Below, one piece after another: positions 1 through 10,724 of a stretch of 64,000 nucleotides of DNA. The notes below the pieces were generated by a model, which was not told the DNA's origin, did no database searches, and saw only the letters and a list, made by a program, of their open reading frames with translations. Each line of letters starts with the position of its first letter. The stretch's first letter is position 1. Both the position numbers and the translations under genes were made by a program. Source of the stretch: Phascolomyces articulosus (taxonomy: Eukaryota; Mucoromycota; Mucoromycetes; Mucorales; Lichtheimiaceae); contig JAIXMP010000008.1 of assembly GCA_025677815.1 (NCBI GenBank), positions 558,001 through 622,000 of the forward strand, given 5' to 3'.

Positions 1-41
1 TGTAGTATTATTCTCACAAATTTTTATTTTCATTATTATAG

Positions 42-266
42 TATGGGGGCATTATATCGTGGTTTCACCGCAAAGGTCCTTCGTCTGGGTCCTGGGTAAG
101 TTTTTTCTCTCTTGTTTGTTTATTTTTTTTTCTCAAGAGAATAGAAATCTAAAGGAACAAAAAAACTGAATAACTCATTACGTTATATATATATTAAATT
201 AGTGGCGGTATTTTGTTGGTTGTCTTTGATACTGTATCTACCTTTATGCGCAAGCACTTTATGTAA
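42..266 (+). CDS. Mitochondrial carrier protein, C-terminal end (2-oxodicarboxylate carrier type)
   Basis: This is the last part of a gene that begins before the window. The first exon here runs from 42 (after an AG at 40-41) to 95, the intron is 96-202 (GTAAGT...TTAG), and the last exon is 203-266 with TAA at 264-266. The protein end contains KVLRLGPGGGILLVVF, a signature near the last membrane helix of the SLC25 carrier family. The exact LRLGPGGGILLVVF form is typical of the 2-oxodicarboxylate (Odc1/Odc2, SLC25A21) branch, which exchanges 2-oxoadipate and 2-oxoglutarate across the mitochondrial inner membrane. The codon for the second glycine is split by the intron. Family membership is safe. 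The substrate is inferred from only about 40 residues, and a citrate-type carrier is the alternative. Confidence 0.8.
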
Positions 267-573
267 AAAAACATTTCACAAGCAAAAATTCATCATTTTT
301 TTTTCATTCCAAACAACAATCTAGCAACAAAAAAAACCCCCAATTGCAAATAGAATTTGTAATATATCATATTAATAAAAAATAATCCAAAATCAACACC
401 CGAGCTATATATATATATATATATATTATTATTATTATTATTATTACTATTAACTACATATTATATTATATTTGGTTTCACTATACAAAGTATGATTATA
501 AAGTACATAATGAGAGAGGGTATTAAGTGTGAGTGTGGGTGAGAGAGAAGGATATGGAATGTAATTATTATTT
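267..573. other. Convergent 3' flanks of the carrier and RhoGEF genes
   Basis: No gene is seen. The stretch is A/T-rich 3' flank for two genes that converge here. It contains a (TA)n run passing directly into an (ATT)n run at about 405-449. No clear terminator or polyadenylation consensus stands out beyond general AT richness. Confidence 0.6.
405..449. repeat. (TA)n-(ATT)n compound microsatellite
   Basis: Alternating TA from about 405 to 426 passes into repeated ATT units to about 449. It lies in non-coding DNA between two convergent genes. Confidence 0.85.
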
Positions 574-3500
574 TTATCTTCTAAGAAGATTCAGACTATA
601 AACTCGAGTAACATGTTCGTCTGGATGTAACATGCTAACATGAATGGTGGGATACTCATTGTCGTTATGTGACGCATGGACGCATCGTATATGGCAACCA
701 GCAATCACTTGTACGACCTTGCCCTAAATAGAGTGTTTTTTTAAATCTTATTATTAAACATGACATGGTTGCCAAATCCATGGATTTGTTTTCAAACTAA
801 TGACAAATGCTTAATAATAATGAGGTGAACGAACTTTACCGTTTCAGCATGTCGAACTTCAATGATAGAATGTGAAAATCCAATCAAGTAAGGAAACACG
901 ATAGCCACGCGTTGTACACGACTTTCGAACTCGATTTGATCTTGAACTTGGGTTCTGACTAATTGTTGTTGATGGGCTGGAAGGAAACTTACACATTGGG
1001 CCATACGTGTATCATAGACATAGCCTCCATGCGATGCGAATGGGACAAATCCACTAATTGCTGTGGTTTCTGCTACTGTCGATGTTGTTGTCATAGTGGT
1101 GGTGGTTCTACTGGGTGACGATGTCGCAATGGCTGTCGTGGATCGAATTGACGTCGAAGTTCTCCCCATTCTTTTTGGTTTTCTACCTACTGTTCCCAAT
1201 TTTTCTATTTTTTTCCATCGCTCATCCTGAGAAATACGACAAATCCCTTGTGTAGGGGATAACAAAAACACTGTATTATGAGCCACTTGAACATAAACAG
1301 CATCTTTGACTTCTAGACGAAATTCTTTTAATTTTCGAAAAGAGTTGGTGGGTTTGTATTGAACAATGACCAACCGTTGATGTCGATGACGTCGTTTGCG
1401 TGTCAAATAACAAAGAACAGTACGATTATCCAATGTCCCTACAGCAAATGAAATCACAGCAGATCGACGGACAAATCCCCATCGTCGATGAATGGCAAGA
1501 CGTTGACAGACCATTTTTAAATCGTAGGCCATTAATGCGTTTCGCCGATGATAGGCACGGACAAGTAAAATGGAATTATCAAGAATGGCTAATTGTTGAC
1601 AATCATCATGAGGAACAGCAAGCCAAAAATCTTGTGATCCTCCATCGCGTGGTCCAACCCAAACTCCATATTGTGTTCCCATGGCCAACATGGCTTGTCC
1701 TGTATCATCATCCACTAATAAAAAACAAGTGTCATTTGTTAATATGACAAACATGATATTATATATATAAACATCAATCCAATGAGATGATCCCTCTACT
1801 CCTTTCCATCCTCCCCCCCATGAAATTCGCACCAAAAGGAAGTGTACACCATATTCGGCCACATCCTGTTGGAAACATGGTACTTCCACCAATCATAACC
1901 GACTGTCGACTGGATCCAGTTGCAACTTCACATAACGGACTTAAACCGAAAGGAACTCTATGATCAATCGCCGTTTGGGCATTTTGGGATGCGGTCACCA
2001 ACCGCTCGCGCCATCGCTCACGATCTTCTAATGTTGGACAAGTAAAATGATAGGTGGATTCTGGGTATCCCAAATGACTGACCGTCAACATACGAAGACG
2101 ATGGGCTCTCCGTCGACTTGTATTATTCACAACTGTGCTATTATTATTTATATTCGTATTCATCATCAATACTCGACTGGGTGGTGACGGTGATCGAATT
2201 CTTTTGGAAACAAAACGTTCTTGTTGTTCGGCGGGAACCGTTTTCTGATGAAGACTTTGTCGGAACCTTCGGAATCTTGCCCGGATATAAAGTCCTGTCA
2301 CACTATCCTCTTGTTCCACTACTGTATTATGATGATACTGTGACTGATGACCTTCTACTTTTTCTTGTTGCTGTTGTAATTGTAACTGTTGTTGTATTTG
2401 TAAATGTTGTTGCATTTGCTGTTGTTGCATCCGTATACGTTTTCTTTGTTGTTGCAATGTTCGTCGAGGAGGCAATTCCACTCGTAACATATGGAGAGGA
2501 ATCGGTGGCCCCGCAACAATAAATGTATTATCATCACGCGGGCGCGTGACCACCAATATATGAGCAAATAAGAAAAGATAACAAGGTGTTGCTGTAAAAG
2601 AATGCGATGACCTGGCCAACAATAATCGTCCTTCATGTAAAAGTATAGCACTGTCATTATCTACAATGTGTTGTAAGGTGGTCGGAATATGATCCGGGAT
2701 CCGTAACGACGTCATGATTTGTAATCGACGTGTCTCAATTTCGGCTTGTCTTGTTACTTCATTCATTCGTGCCAATAAATCTTTTAATTCAGCCAACGCT
2801 GCGCCCAAACTCAACAAATCCCCTTCATCCGTCGTATATTTATAAAGTGCCTTGATTAATAGTCGGTATTTCCCCATCCGCAATGTAGGTAAGGTCAAAT
2901 AATGGCGTATGCCTAGTCGTCTGGTGCATTCTTGGGCATCTTGTTGTTCGATAAAGGTGCGAAAGGGATAACTACTGGCTAATTCGAATTGAACAATGTA
3001 CCATGCTTTGACATGGTTGGCAGAATATAATGCATAGGGTTCCATGAGCCGAGCTACATGTTTAAAAATGATATTACCTGCCCCTCCACAATGATGTGTG
3101 TTCTCTTGGTAACTGTTCGCATTGTTATTCTCTTGTTGTTGAGCTTGGATTAATTTGCCAAGTTCATCGCAGCTTTGTTTATGTAACGAATAAATGGATT
3201 TGTAATTAGCAAATACAATATCATGAAACCGTTGTCTTCGTGTATCTTCAATGGCGGGAGATTCTAACAATGGTTCAGCATAGATCGTACGTAAAATATC
3301 CAAATCATGACAATATTGTTTTTCTGAGTGTAAGATTTCATTCAATGCTGCTTGACGTTTACGTTCTTTGGGAGATAAATGATCGGGTATATCCTAAAAA
3401 GTATTTTTTTAAATTGGGGAGGGTAAGTGAGTGATGATGGGTGATGGATAAACACACACACAAGTTGTTTGTGTATCAGATGAGAGTATATGAAAAATTC

Positions 3501-4184
3501 CAAAAAGTTTAAAAAGTCAGATATTTGTGTAAATACGAAAACAAATAAACATTACGTACATAGTCACTTGTTGTGGTAGTTGTTATCGTTCCCAATAAAA
3601 TACTTGAATAATCACTACTACCGCTACTTTCATGGCTACTATAAGTATCCATACGTAATAAAGAAGAAGCAATAGAAGTAGTATCCTTTTTGTTCTTGTT
3701 ATCAAGTGAATTTGGATTAAAAGGACAAGAAGGGGAATAACAAGAAGGGTGTTGTGGAGTACATCCTGAAGAATAACATTTCGTCAGTGGTACAAATACG
3801 CCACTTCCGTTCGCATCAGCTAAACTTGTTGATGTAATTGTTGACGTTTGAACTTGGTAGTACTGATCGAATGGAACCAATAGTTGATGATCGACTAAAA
3901 GATCAAACACTTGAGCGGCTTTATGTTCATTTTGCGTTTCTATGATTTCATATATAGCTTCCTATTTTTTTTTATTATAAATATATTCTTTTTCCCACAA
4001 CTTGATAAAAGAAAAATAAGATACGTACCATGGCTTCTTGTCGTGTGATTTGAGCATAGGTAGCTGCATGGATGAAACGTGTTGATAGATAAGTGACAAG
4101 GCCATTTTGATTAGAATGTTGTTGTTGTTGTTGTTGAATAGTAAGTTGCTGTTGTTGATGATGGTGAGGAGGAGGGAGTGACAT
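574..4184 (-). CDS. Rho1 guanine nucleotide exchange factor, Rom2-type (DEP-like, DH, PH, CNH)
   Basis: Exons on the minus strand are 4184-4029, 3961-3560, 3393-1833, 1714-840 and 723-574, giving 1047 aa. Residues 1-110 hold a Q-rich start and the second half of a DEP-like domain. After it comes a Cys-rich motif (CYSSGCTPQHPSCYSPSC) also seen in fungal Rom2-type proteins. DH (RhoGEF) runs from about 203, beginning LNEILHSEKQYCHDL, to about 418. A PH domain interrupted by a poly-Q insert spans about 440-665. CNH follows from about 700 to the end (GTQYGVWVG near its start, VVQVIAGCHIRC near its end). The family loads GTP onto Rho1 at sites of polarised growth to drive glucan synthesis and the cell-integrity MAPK pathway. 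The intron at 1715-1832 uses a weaker donor (GTGCGA) but restores the CNH start exactly. The first exon starts at an ATG six bases after an apparent splice acceptor, so an untranslated upstream exon is likely. Compared with relatives the DEP domain looks short at its N-terminal side, and a missed upstream coding exon is possible. Confidence 0.88.
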
Positions 4185-4840
4185 GATTGCTGCAAAAGAA
4201 ACAAAAGGGGCAACTCCTTTTTAGATCGTGCGAAAGGGTTCTTCTTTTTAGCTTTTTATATAATAAAAATCTATATTGTTCAAGTGAAACTTACAAACGA
4301 CATAAGGGGAGGGAGAGAGAGGTTTGTTGGATTGTTTTGCAGCCAAAAAAAAAAAGGAAAAAAGAAAGAAAGGGAAAAAGCTCAACGAAGTATCAACTGG
4401 TTTAAACTACTGAATAACACTGAAAAAAACAATTGTACAATTTGGTTCATGTCATGTGGCTTTGTAAGTGTGAAATAAACTATCATCATCCACCACTACC
4501 AAAACCAACAATCTATCATAACTTAAGTAGCTTGCATTTTAAAGGGCCGCATATACATATAATTAAAACGCTTGGTTAGCTAAAACCATAAAGTTTTATG
4601 GTAATCAATTCATTGCTTCTTTTTTCATATATATTACATGCGTTCTTTATTTTTTATTCTTTCTTTCTCTTCTTCTTCTTGACCCTATTACTTTCATTTT
4701 ATATTTGTTATTTGACACCTTTTTTTTTTAATTCGACACGTTATACATTGACACTTTACATCATACATACATCTCCTTTTTTTTATTATTCTATATATTT
4801 GAGTCAAAAAAAAAATAACTACTACTTTACACACTTCTCC
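4185..4840. promoter_or_regulatory. Divergent promoter region with a likely 5'UTR intron of the RhoGEF gene
   Basis: The RhoGEF gene (minus) and a coiled-coil gene (plus) diverge from here. On the minus strand a GTAAGT donor at 4294-4289 and a pyrimidine-rich TTTTGCAG acceptor ending at 4190 bound a 105-nt candidate intron just ahead of the RhoGEF ATG. Splicing there would not keep an upstream ATG in frame, so I read it as a 5'UTR intron. The rest is poly-A/T and CT-rich tract. Confidence 0.5.
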
Positions 4841-6427
4841 ATGCAACGCTATTCATTACCCGCCTCTACTACCATTCGCGACAGTCCTTCATTAAACTTG
4901 ATGATTCCATTAAATGAATCCTCTTCTCCAGTAAATGTCTCCATTACTATTATATATTCTTATTTATTATGCGCGTTGAAAATATAGTTTTTATTATTCC
5001 ATTTCAAATGAGTCAACCCATCTCTAATGAATTTACATTCCGTCAAAAATAATATATATATTAGGAACCTGTGACAAGTACATCATCGCCGACCCCACCT
5101 CTCAGTGACGATAATACCAACTATTCCCCATCCCCACCGCACCATCATCGACGATCGGCTCCCGCCAATATAGAAAATCGACTCCGTCAACTAGAAAAAG
5201 AAAATGAACAATTGACATTATCAAATATTCGACTTTTACGAGCGAATCGTATATTAAAGCTGGATTGCGATCGTTTAGTAGAAGAACAAACATCTGAACT
5301 CAAGGAAGAAATCAATCATCTTTTATTTCAAAATGTTCGATTACAACGAAGTAATAGACTATTACAAGACGACTTAAATGAATCCATGGTAATAAATAAT
5401 ATTTATTTAGTGTAATTATTACAAAAATATGGACAAAACTAAAGAAACTCAATTATAATAATAATAATTATAATATTAGACAGAAATGAATCAAATGCGC
5501 AATGACCAGATTCGGAAAATGAATAATGTGGGTCCAGAGTATGAATATTTAGTTCAAATGATCAATTTACTTTATCGTCAGGTAAGCTAAAAGGAGGATA
5601 GGAGGGGGGGTCTTGGTATGTGTGGCTATCACAGATATAGTTATAAATCTATATATTTATTATTGTAATCTATATGACCATATGTGTTTATGTAATGGAT
5701 ATATGAATATAAAAAAGAAAGGGGTGATTGGATGATGATGATTAGGATCCACATATTAAAATGATAATCTATAATAGTTACAAGGCAAACCTACCTGTGA
5801 AAAGACATGTTGTTTTACAAATAAACCATTGAGTCAAGGATTTTCAGTACTCACTTTACCACCTGATGACAGTCAAGATCAACGTGCCAAACCACAACAT
5901 ATATGTCGACCTTCGATTCAATCTCACGTGAATGGCGGTAGTTTGGCTGTAGCATCACAACATGAGAATGCTCGATTACATGAAGAAATGGAACAAATGA
6001 AACGTGATCGAGATAATTTATATGAAGTGATTCATGAAAAAGAAGAAGATTTAGAAACGTTGAAACGTGAATTAAAAATGAAGGATGATATTGTGAGTCA
6101 ATTGGAAAGTGACTTTAAACGTATGGAAGTAGAGGTGATTGATTTACAAAAGGTAAATATTTATACTCTTATTGTTTGTTTCTATGACAACCGTTGAATC
6201 TCCATGACAACATCATTATTAGAATGATTGTTATTGTTGTTGCCATAATATAGAGTGTTGCTATGCGTATAGTAAGATGATTCATTTCTATTAAATAATT
6301 TATTTAGGATTGGCGACAATCTGATCGTTATTCAGAACTAAGGCATTTTCCTACACCTCCACCAAAGGATAAACCTGATCATTTTACAGATACTTATTTT
6401 ACACCCATCAAAGAAATACCACGATAA
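4841..6427 (+). CDS. Coiled-coil protein of unknown function
   Basis: Five exons (4841-4930, 5065-5388, 5480-5581, 5778-6152, 6308-6427) join in frame into a 336-aa protein. All introns are phase 0. The N-terminal 60 residues are Ser/Pro-rich. Residues about 65-135 form a Leu/Asn/Glu-rich coiled coil (ENRLRQLEKENEQL), and a second coiled coil lies at about 220-265 (HEKEEDLETLKRELKMK). Between them is a short Cys-containing loop (PTCEKTCCFTNKPLSQGF) that could bind metal or form disulfides. The C-terminus is short and Pro-rich. No enzyme motif, signal peptide or membrane segment is visible. I do not recognise the family. The architecture suits a scaffold or tether, but that is a guess. The start is the first ATG of a long open frame after a pyrimidine-rich leader. 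Confidence 0.75.
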
Positions 6428-7342
6428 AAAAAAAGCATTATTCTTTCTATTTATAATCCCTTTCCACTACAACCACAACGTCATCATCATCATTACCATC
6501 ATCATCAACTTAATAATAATCCCTAATCAACAATTATAATAATAATAAAAAGAGAGTGAGAATTATTATAAACTTTTTAGCGTGAGTAAGTGATACATAA
6601 TAATGTAAAAAATTCATCCACAAAAATTTTTTTTTTATGTTTGATCAGCAAAATAAATATGAGTCAGGGTTTGTTTGAAAGCGTGCGGGGAAAAAAAAGA
6701 GAGGCGGAAGGAGCATGGGTTCCCTTCTTATCTTAAGACAGTGTGTAGTGGATGGGGGGTGAGGGAGGGGAAGGGGAAGGAATTAGGGAAAAGAAGGAGG
6801 ACAGCCAATCAGCGAACCATAATCGTCACACGGCGAAGAATTTTTATATTTATATTTAAAAACGCAACCACCAGCAACTTTTTTTTTCTTTGCCCATCAC
6901 TTCTTTCCCAATTGTCCTTTTTTTCTAATCGTCGTTGTCTTTTAATTAAATTTACTTTATTTTTCTTAATCGACACTTTTTTTTTTAAAAAAAAAGGATA
7001 AAAAAACCTTTAAGGACGAGTTAGAGCAGTTTGCGGCCCTCTCTTTCTCTCTCTCTCTTTTTATTATATAACTTACTCTGTTATTCTCCCCCCAATCCTC
7101 TTTAAGTGTTCATTCCCTTAAGTGTTGGGTTAACCCAGTAAGTTTTATATAAAATTAAGAAATTACTTGTAATTCAATAACAACAAAAAAAAGTTGTAAA
7201 GAGAGCCACACCTTTTTTTAATTGTTATTATATTATAAACACTTCTTTTTTAAACCTTTCTCTCTCTCTCAAACTTCCATTTATTTTTTTTTTCTGTATT
7301 TTCCTGTTACCCCACTTTTTCCCAAATACATTATTAAAAAAG
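6428..7342 (+). promoter_or_regulatory. Upstream region of the cyclin gene with CCAAT box, TATA-like run and palindrome
   Basis: After the 3' flank of the coiled-coil gene this 0.9-kb stretch leads into the cyclin gene. A textbook CCAAT box (AGCCAATCAG) is at 6803-6812, and an AT-rich TATA-like run lies about 35 bases further down at about 6840-6862. Next come CT-rich leader tracts (about 7041-7060) and a 12-bp perfect palindrome, TGGGTTAACCCA, at 7126-7137. The order and spacing look like a promoter plus a long pyrimidine-rich leader. The factors involved are inferred only; CCAAT is bound by the HAP/NF-Y complex in fungi. Confidence 0.45.
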
Positions 7343-8892
7343 ATGCAATTGCGATTGGAGCCGGTGCAGCCTTATACGCTGTTTCCACCCCCATGGTCGA
7401 CAACGAATAATACGACACCATCGTCTTCTTCTACATCGTCCTATTATTATCAACAACAACAACAGCCGCATTCGCAACAAGTGTTCCCGCCGCTTCCGAA
7501 CCCATATCGCGATGCATTGTTACCACCTTTAATTTCAACTACGGCTACAACATCGAATAATAATACAAAGCGACTTTCTGCTTTTGAACCGGTGATTGCG
7601 AATAGTAGTTGTACGAGTCCAACCACGCCATTACCACCTGTTTTTGTTGATGATATTCCACGATTGGCTGATTTTGCTTCGTCGATCATTTATCTCATGT
7701 GGCATGCTCGGAAAAAGATGACACTGAAATCCGTCAATCAGGCGTATCTGATTGATGCAACGAAACCGAGTCCTGCATTTAAAAAGTTCTGTCTACAAGT
7801 AAGTTTTTATATTTCACGTCATTGGAATGCATCGAGAGGAATGAAGGATGGACTGGATAAAAAAAAACCCTTGTCTAGATCAAGAAATGACTTATGATAA
7901 ACCCTCTATCACTAGGTGCTTACAGCCACGCAACTCTCTCAAAATGCCGTCTACCTTGCATTAAAGTATATTTGTGCATTGTTACGTACCAATCCAACCA
8001 TTGAAGGTGCTGATGGATCAGAATATCGTCTGTTTACTGTTGCCCTTATGCTTGGTAAGTTTATTGATACATAAAAAACTTGTATTCTACTTGAATTGAG
8101 TAAGGTTGGATAGAGAAAATTTTCCATTTTTCTTACCCAATTCAATTCTATTCATTTTTAGCCAACAAATTTCTTGACGATAGCACGTTCACCAACAAGA
8201 CATGGTCGGATGTGTCTGGCATGAAGTTGCATGACCTTAATACAATGGAGGCGGAGTTCCTGGAAGCTATTGGATATGGTTTATTCATTCGAGAATATGA
8301 ATTTGACCAATGGCGGCATGCAGTGGATGGATGCCGTGCGCACGTGCAAAGAATGACAATGGATCATGCCGCAGTCGATAACACGACCCTCATGAGAGAT
8401 GTATTGATTCGTCTTGGTTTGTACCAAGAAACATTCCTCGAACAACAACAACAAGCGGTATGGGAAGCTGCTTTTGAGGCCTCACGATTACAATTGGAGA
8501 ATAATCAACGTCAACACCATTTGAATTTATATGCAAAGGCACATAGTTTGGTTCCTCCTCGACCTCAACGACATACTGCGCCACCACCACCCATCGGTCG
8601 GTATGGCGATCCTCCTTTCCATTATTATCAACAGCATTATCTTCCTTCTTCTAATGCACCACCACCATTACCACCCCTTTGTACTTCCTCGACTTCTTCT
8701 CAACCTCCATCCACTTCTACCTCTCAACAACAACGTAGATCTTCGATGAATCCACCTGGTTTACCATCGGAACCCATGTATAAGAAACAATTACCACCCC
8801 CTGGATTGAATACGAGTTATTACTTTGAATATCGACCATTTGAATCTTCTTCATGGGCAACCACGACAACCAATCCAGATTATTATCTTTAA
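7343..8892 (+). CDS. Pho85-type (Pcl/Pho80-like) cyclin
   Basis: Three exons (7343-7798, 7916-8054, 8162-8892) give 441 aa. The cyclin box spans about residues 100-250: VDDIPRLADFASSIIYLMWH opens it, followed by LALKYICALLRTN, ALMLANKFLDDSTF and the NTMEAEFLEAIGYGLFI motif that marks the Pcl1/2 branch of fungal cyclins. These bind a Pho85-family CDK and steer polarity, morphogenesis or the G1 phase. The first 90 residues (Gln, Ser, Pro) and the last 190 (His, Gln, Pro-rich) are low-complexity and probably disordered. The start at 7343 is the first ATG of the frame. An ATG at the same locus in another frame is out of register. The split codon at the second intron (G|CC) restores ANKF. Pcl versus Pho80 specificity cannot be settled here. 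Confidence 0.85.
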
Positions 8893-9835
8893 TAATAATC
8901 AACCAATCCAAAAAAAACATATACTTTAACCCCTCTCTCTATTTTTTTATATTAAACGTACGATGAACCTATCTATGAAACTTTCTTATACTTTCTCTTC
9001 CCCTTTTCGTCTTCTTCTTATCATTATTATTCTTATTCTTATCCATTATTCTCCCCCTTTTTTTCCTTAAAAAAATCAAACGTGGACTTTCTCCATTAAT
9101 CCATGTTGAACAAAAAAAAATGATTTTTGTTGTCATTTTGTTTTCTTATTAACAACCCTATAAAACAACCCCCCTCACACCCAACCTTTTTTTAACTTGA
9201 GGCGTTTTTTTTGAAACGGTCCAAAATGTTATTCTTTTTGTGTCTCTTCTGTGTTTTCAAATCCCCATTTCATATTTTTTTTACGTCTCTTTTTTTTTTT
9301 TTTAAACCAAAATCCCAAATGCAATTTTTTTTATAATATAAGGCTTATTTTTATATAATTAATTCTATCCTCTGTTTTTCTTATTAAATATGATTTATTG
9401 AGTGTATGGGTTATTAGCTTTAGCATTAAAATGAACTTTTTCCTAGGTAAATTATAAAGAGATAGATATATAAAAGATAGAGAAACAACCTTAATCACCG
9501 CTAAATGTTACACCACTTGTTCAATTTTTAATTGTTCAAATGAATATAAAATACCCTTGTTTCTTCTTTTTTCCTCCTCGTTCTTTTTTTTACCACTTTT
9601 CTTTTCTTGTACATATAAAAATACGTTTATATAACATAATATATAATATATATATATAACGAAGCAAACAAACAAACTAACGAAAGCGAAAACGAAAACG
9701 TAAAAAAAACGATACGGTAGATCAATATTATATCCAACGAACCAACCAAACACACAAAAATAAAGGAACAACAAAAATTGCGAATACACTATTATCATTC
9801 ACCACCAGCCTTGGAAAACATTTTAAAAAGAGAGA
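8893..9835. other. Intergenic region, T-rich 3' flank and upstream leader
   Basis: About 0.94 kb without a supported gene. It begins with the CT/T-rich 3' flank of the cyclin gene, including a T17 run near 9289-9305. It continues with AT-rich DNA and a short (TA)n near 9645-9659, and ends as the A-rich leader of the next gene. One minus-strand open frame at 9508-9798 is low-complexity Phe/Tyr/Val and is not credible. Confidence 0.5.
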
Positions 9836-10724
9836 ATGAAATGGCTGGTGCTGCACATGACAATCCTTATCGTCTTGTTTGCAGCGCAAGCAACTCATCA
9901 AGATACGATATTAATATCTCTTGATGCACCTACACGTAAAATTGATATTGATCTTTTTACTCATGACGCTACCATTCATATGCTATCTGATCTTGACAAC
10001 AATTTCTCTCAAGTATCTAAACAGTTCTTGCGCAGGTTTCGCGAACAATCGTTTATCTATCATGATCATGAATGTCCATCTTCTTCTTCGTCTTGGCCTT
10101 CTATCATTGATTTACCAATGTTAAAAGATCAAGTATTAGGTGCTGCTGAATGTAAATAGGACGACAACATCCATTCATCCCAATTCATTATAGCATAGCT
10201 ATATGGTTGGTTGGATTATATATTTGTATATCTGAAAATAATAATAGAAGGCTAAAATATTTTTTTATACTTTATTAATAGCATTAATTGGCGATAAATT
10301 ATCGGCTGTCTGGAACACAGTTGACACGAAATCTTTATTACACCGACAAATCCAGCGTACAACACGACACGTTTGCCCTGACTTGACCCATCATTGTTTA
10401 GTCGAAAATGAAGATACCGTTAAACAACAACTGGATGTTTATATTCATCAACATATCATTTCCAATGTCAATCATTTATTAGATGATTCTATTCCACAAT
10501 TATATGAACTAGCTCAATCTCAAGCAACTCAAGTCCTTTCACAATTTTTTCATCAATGTCTTCGATTTCAAGTAAAAACAACTCAGCAACAACAACCATC
10601 ATCATCATCATCATATCACCAACATCATTCTAATGATCTTCATGATAATAATAATAATACCATCTACAGGCATCTAACAATTACAACTAATTCCATACCA
10701 TTTGTATTTCATCATCATACATAA
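9836..10724 (+). CDS. Predicted secreted protein, family unknown
   Basis: Two exons (9836-10151 and 10282-10724) joined at T|CA give 252 aa. The first 20 residues (MKWLVLHMTILIVLFAAQAT) form a clear signal peptide with a likely cleavage near AQA-T. The mature part has only four cysteines (one in DHECPS, two in HVCPDLTHHC, one in HQCLRF), which would allow two disulfides. It is helical-looking, with regions such as DSIPQLYELAQSQATQVLSQ, and ends in a His/Ser/Asn-rich tail. There is no catalytic signature, GPI-anchor signal or membrane helix beyond the signal. It may be a lineage-specific cell-surface or effector-like protein, which is inference. It sits at the edge of a 5-kb gene-poor tract. 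The intron donor (GTAAAT) and acceptor (AATAG) are ordinary. Confidence 0.7.

Noticed and set aside
906..911. Other ACGCGT hexamers inside coding exons, introns and intergenic DNA
   Set aside because: Single copies occur about as often as chance predicts at this base composition; only the Rfc1 pair is notable.
2118..2522. 134-codon plus-strand open frame
   Set aside because: It is antisense to the RhoGEF PH region; its Val/Phe-rich text mirrors the poly-Q/His codons of the real gene.
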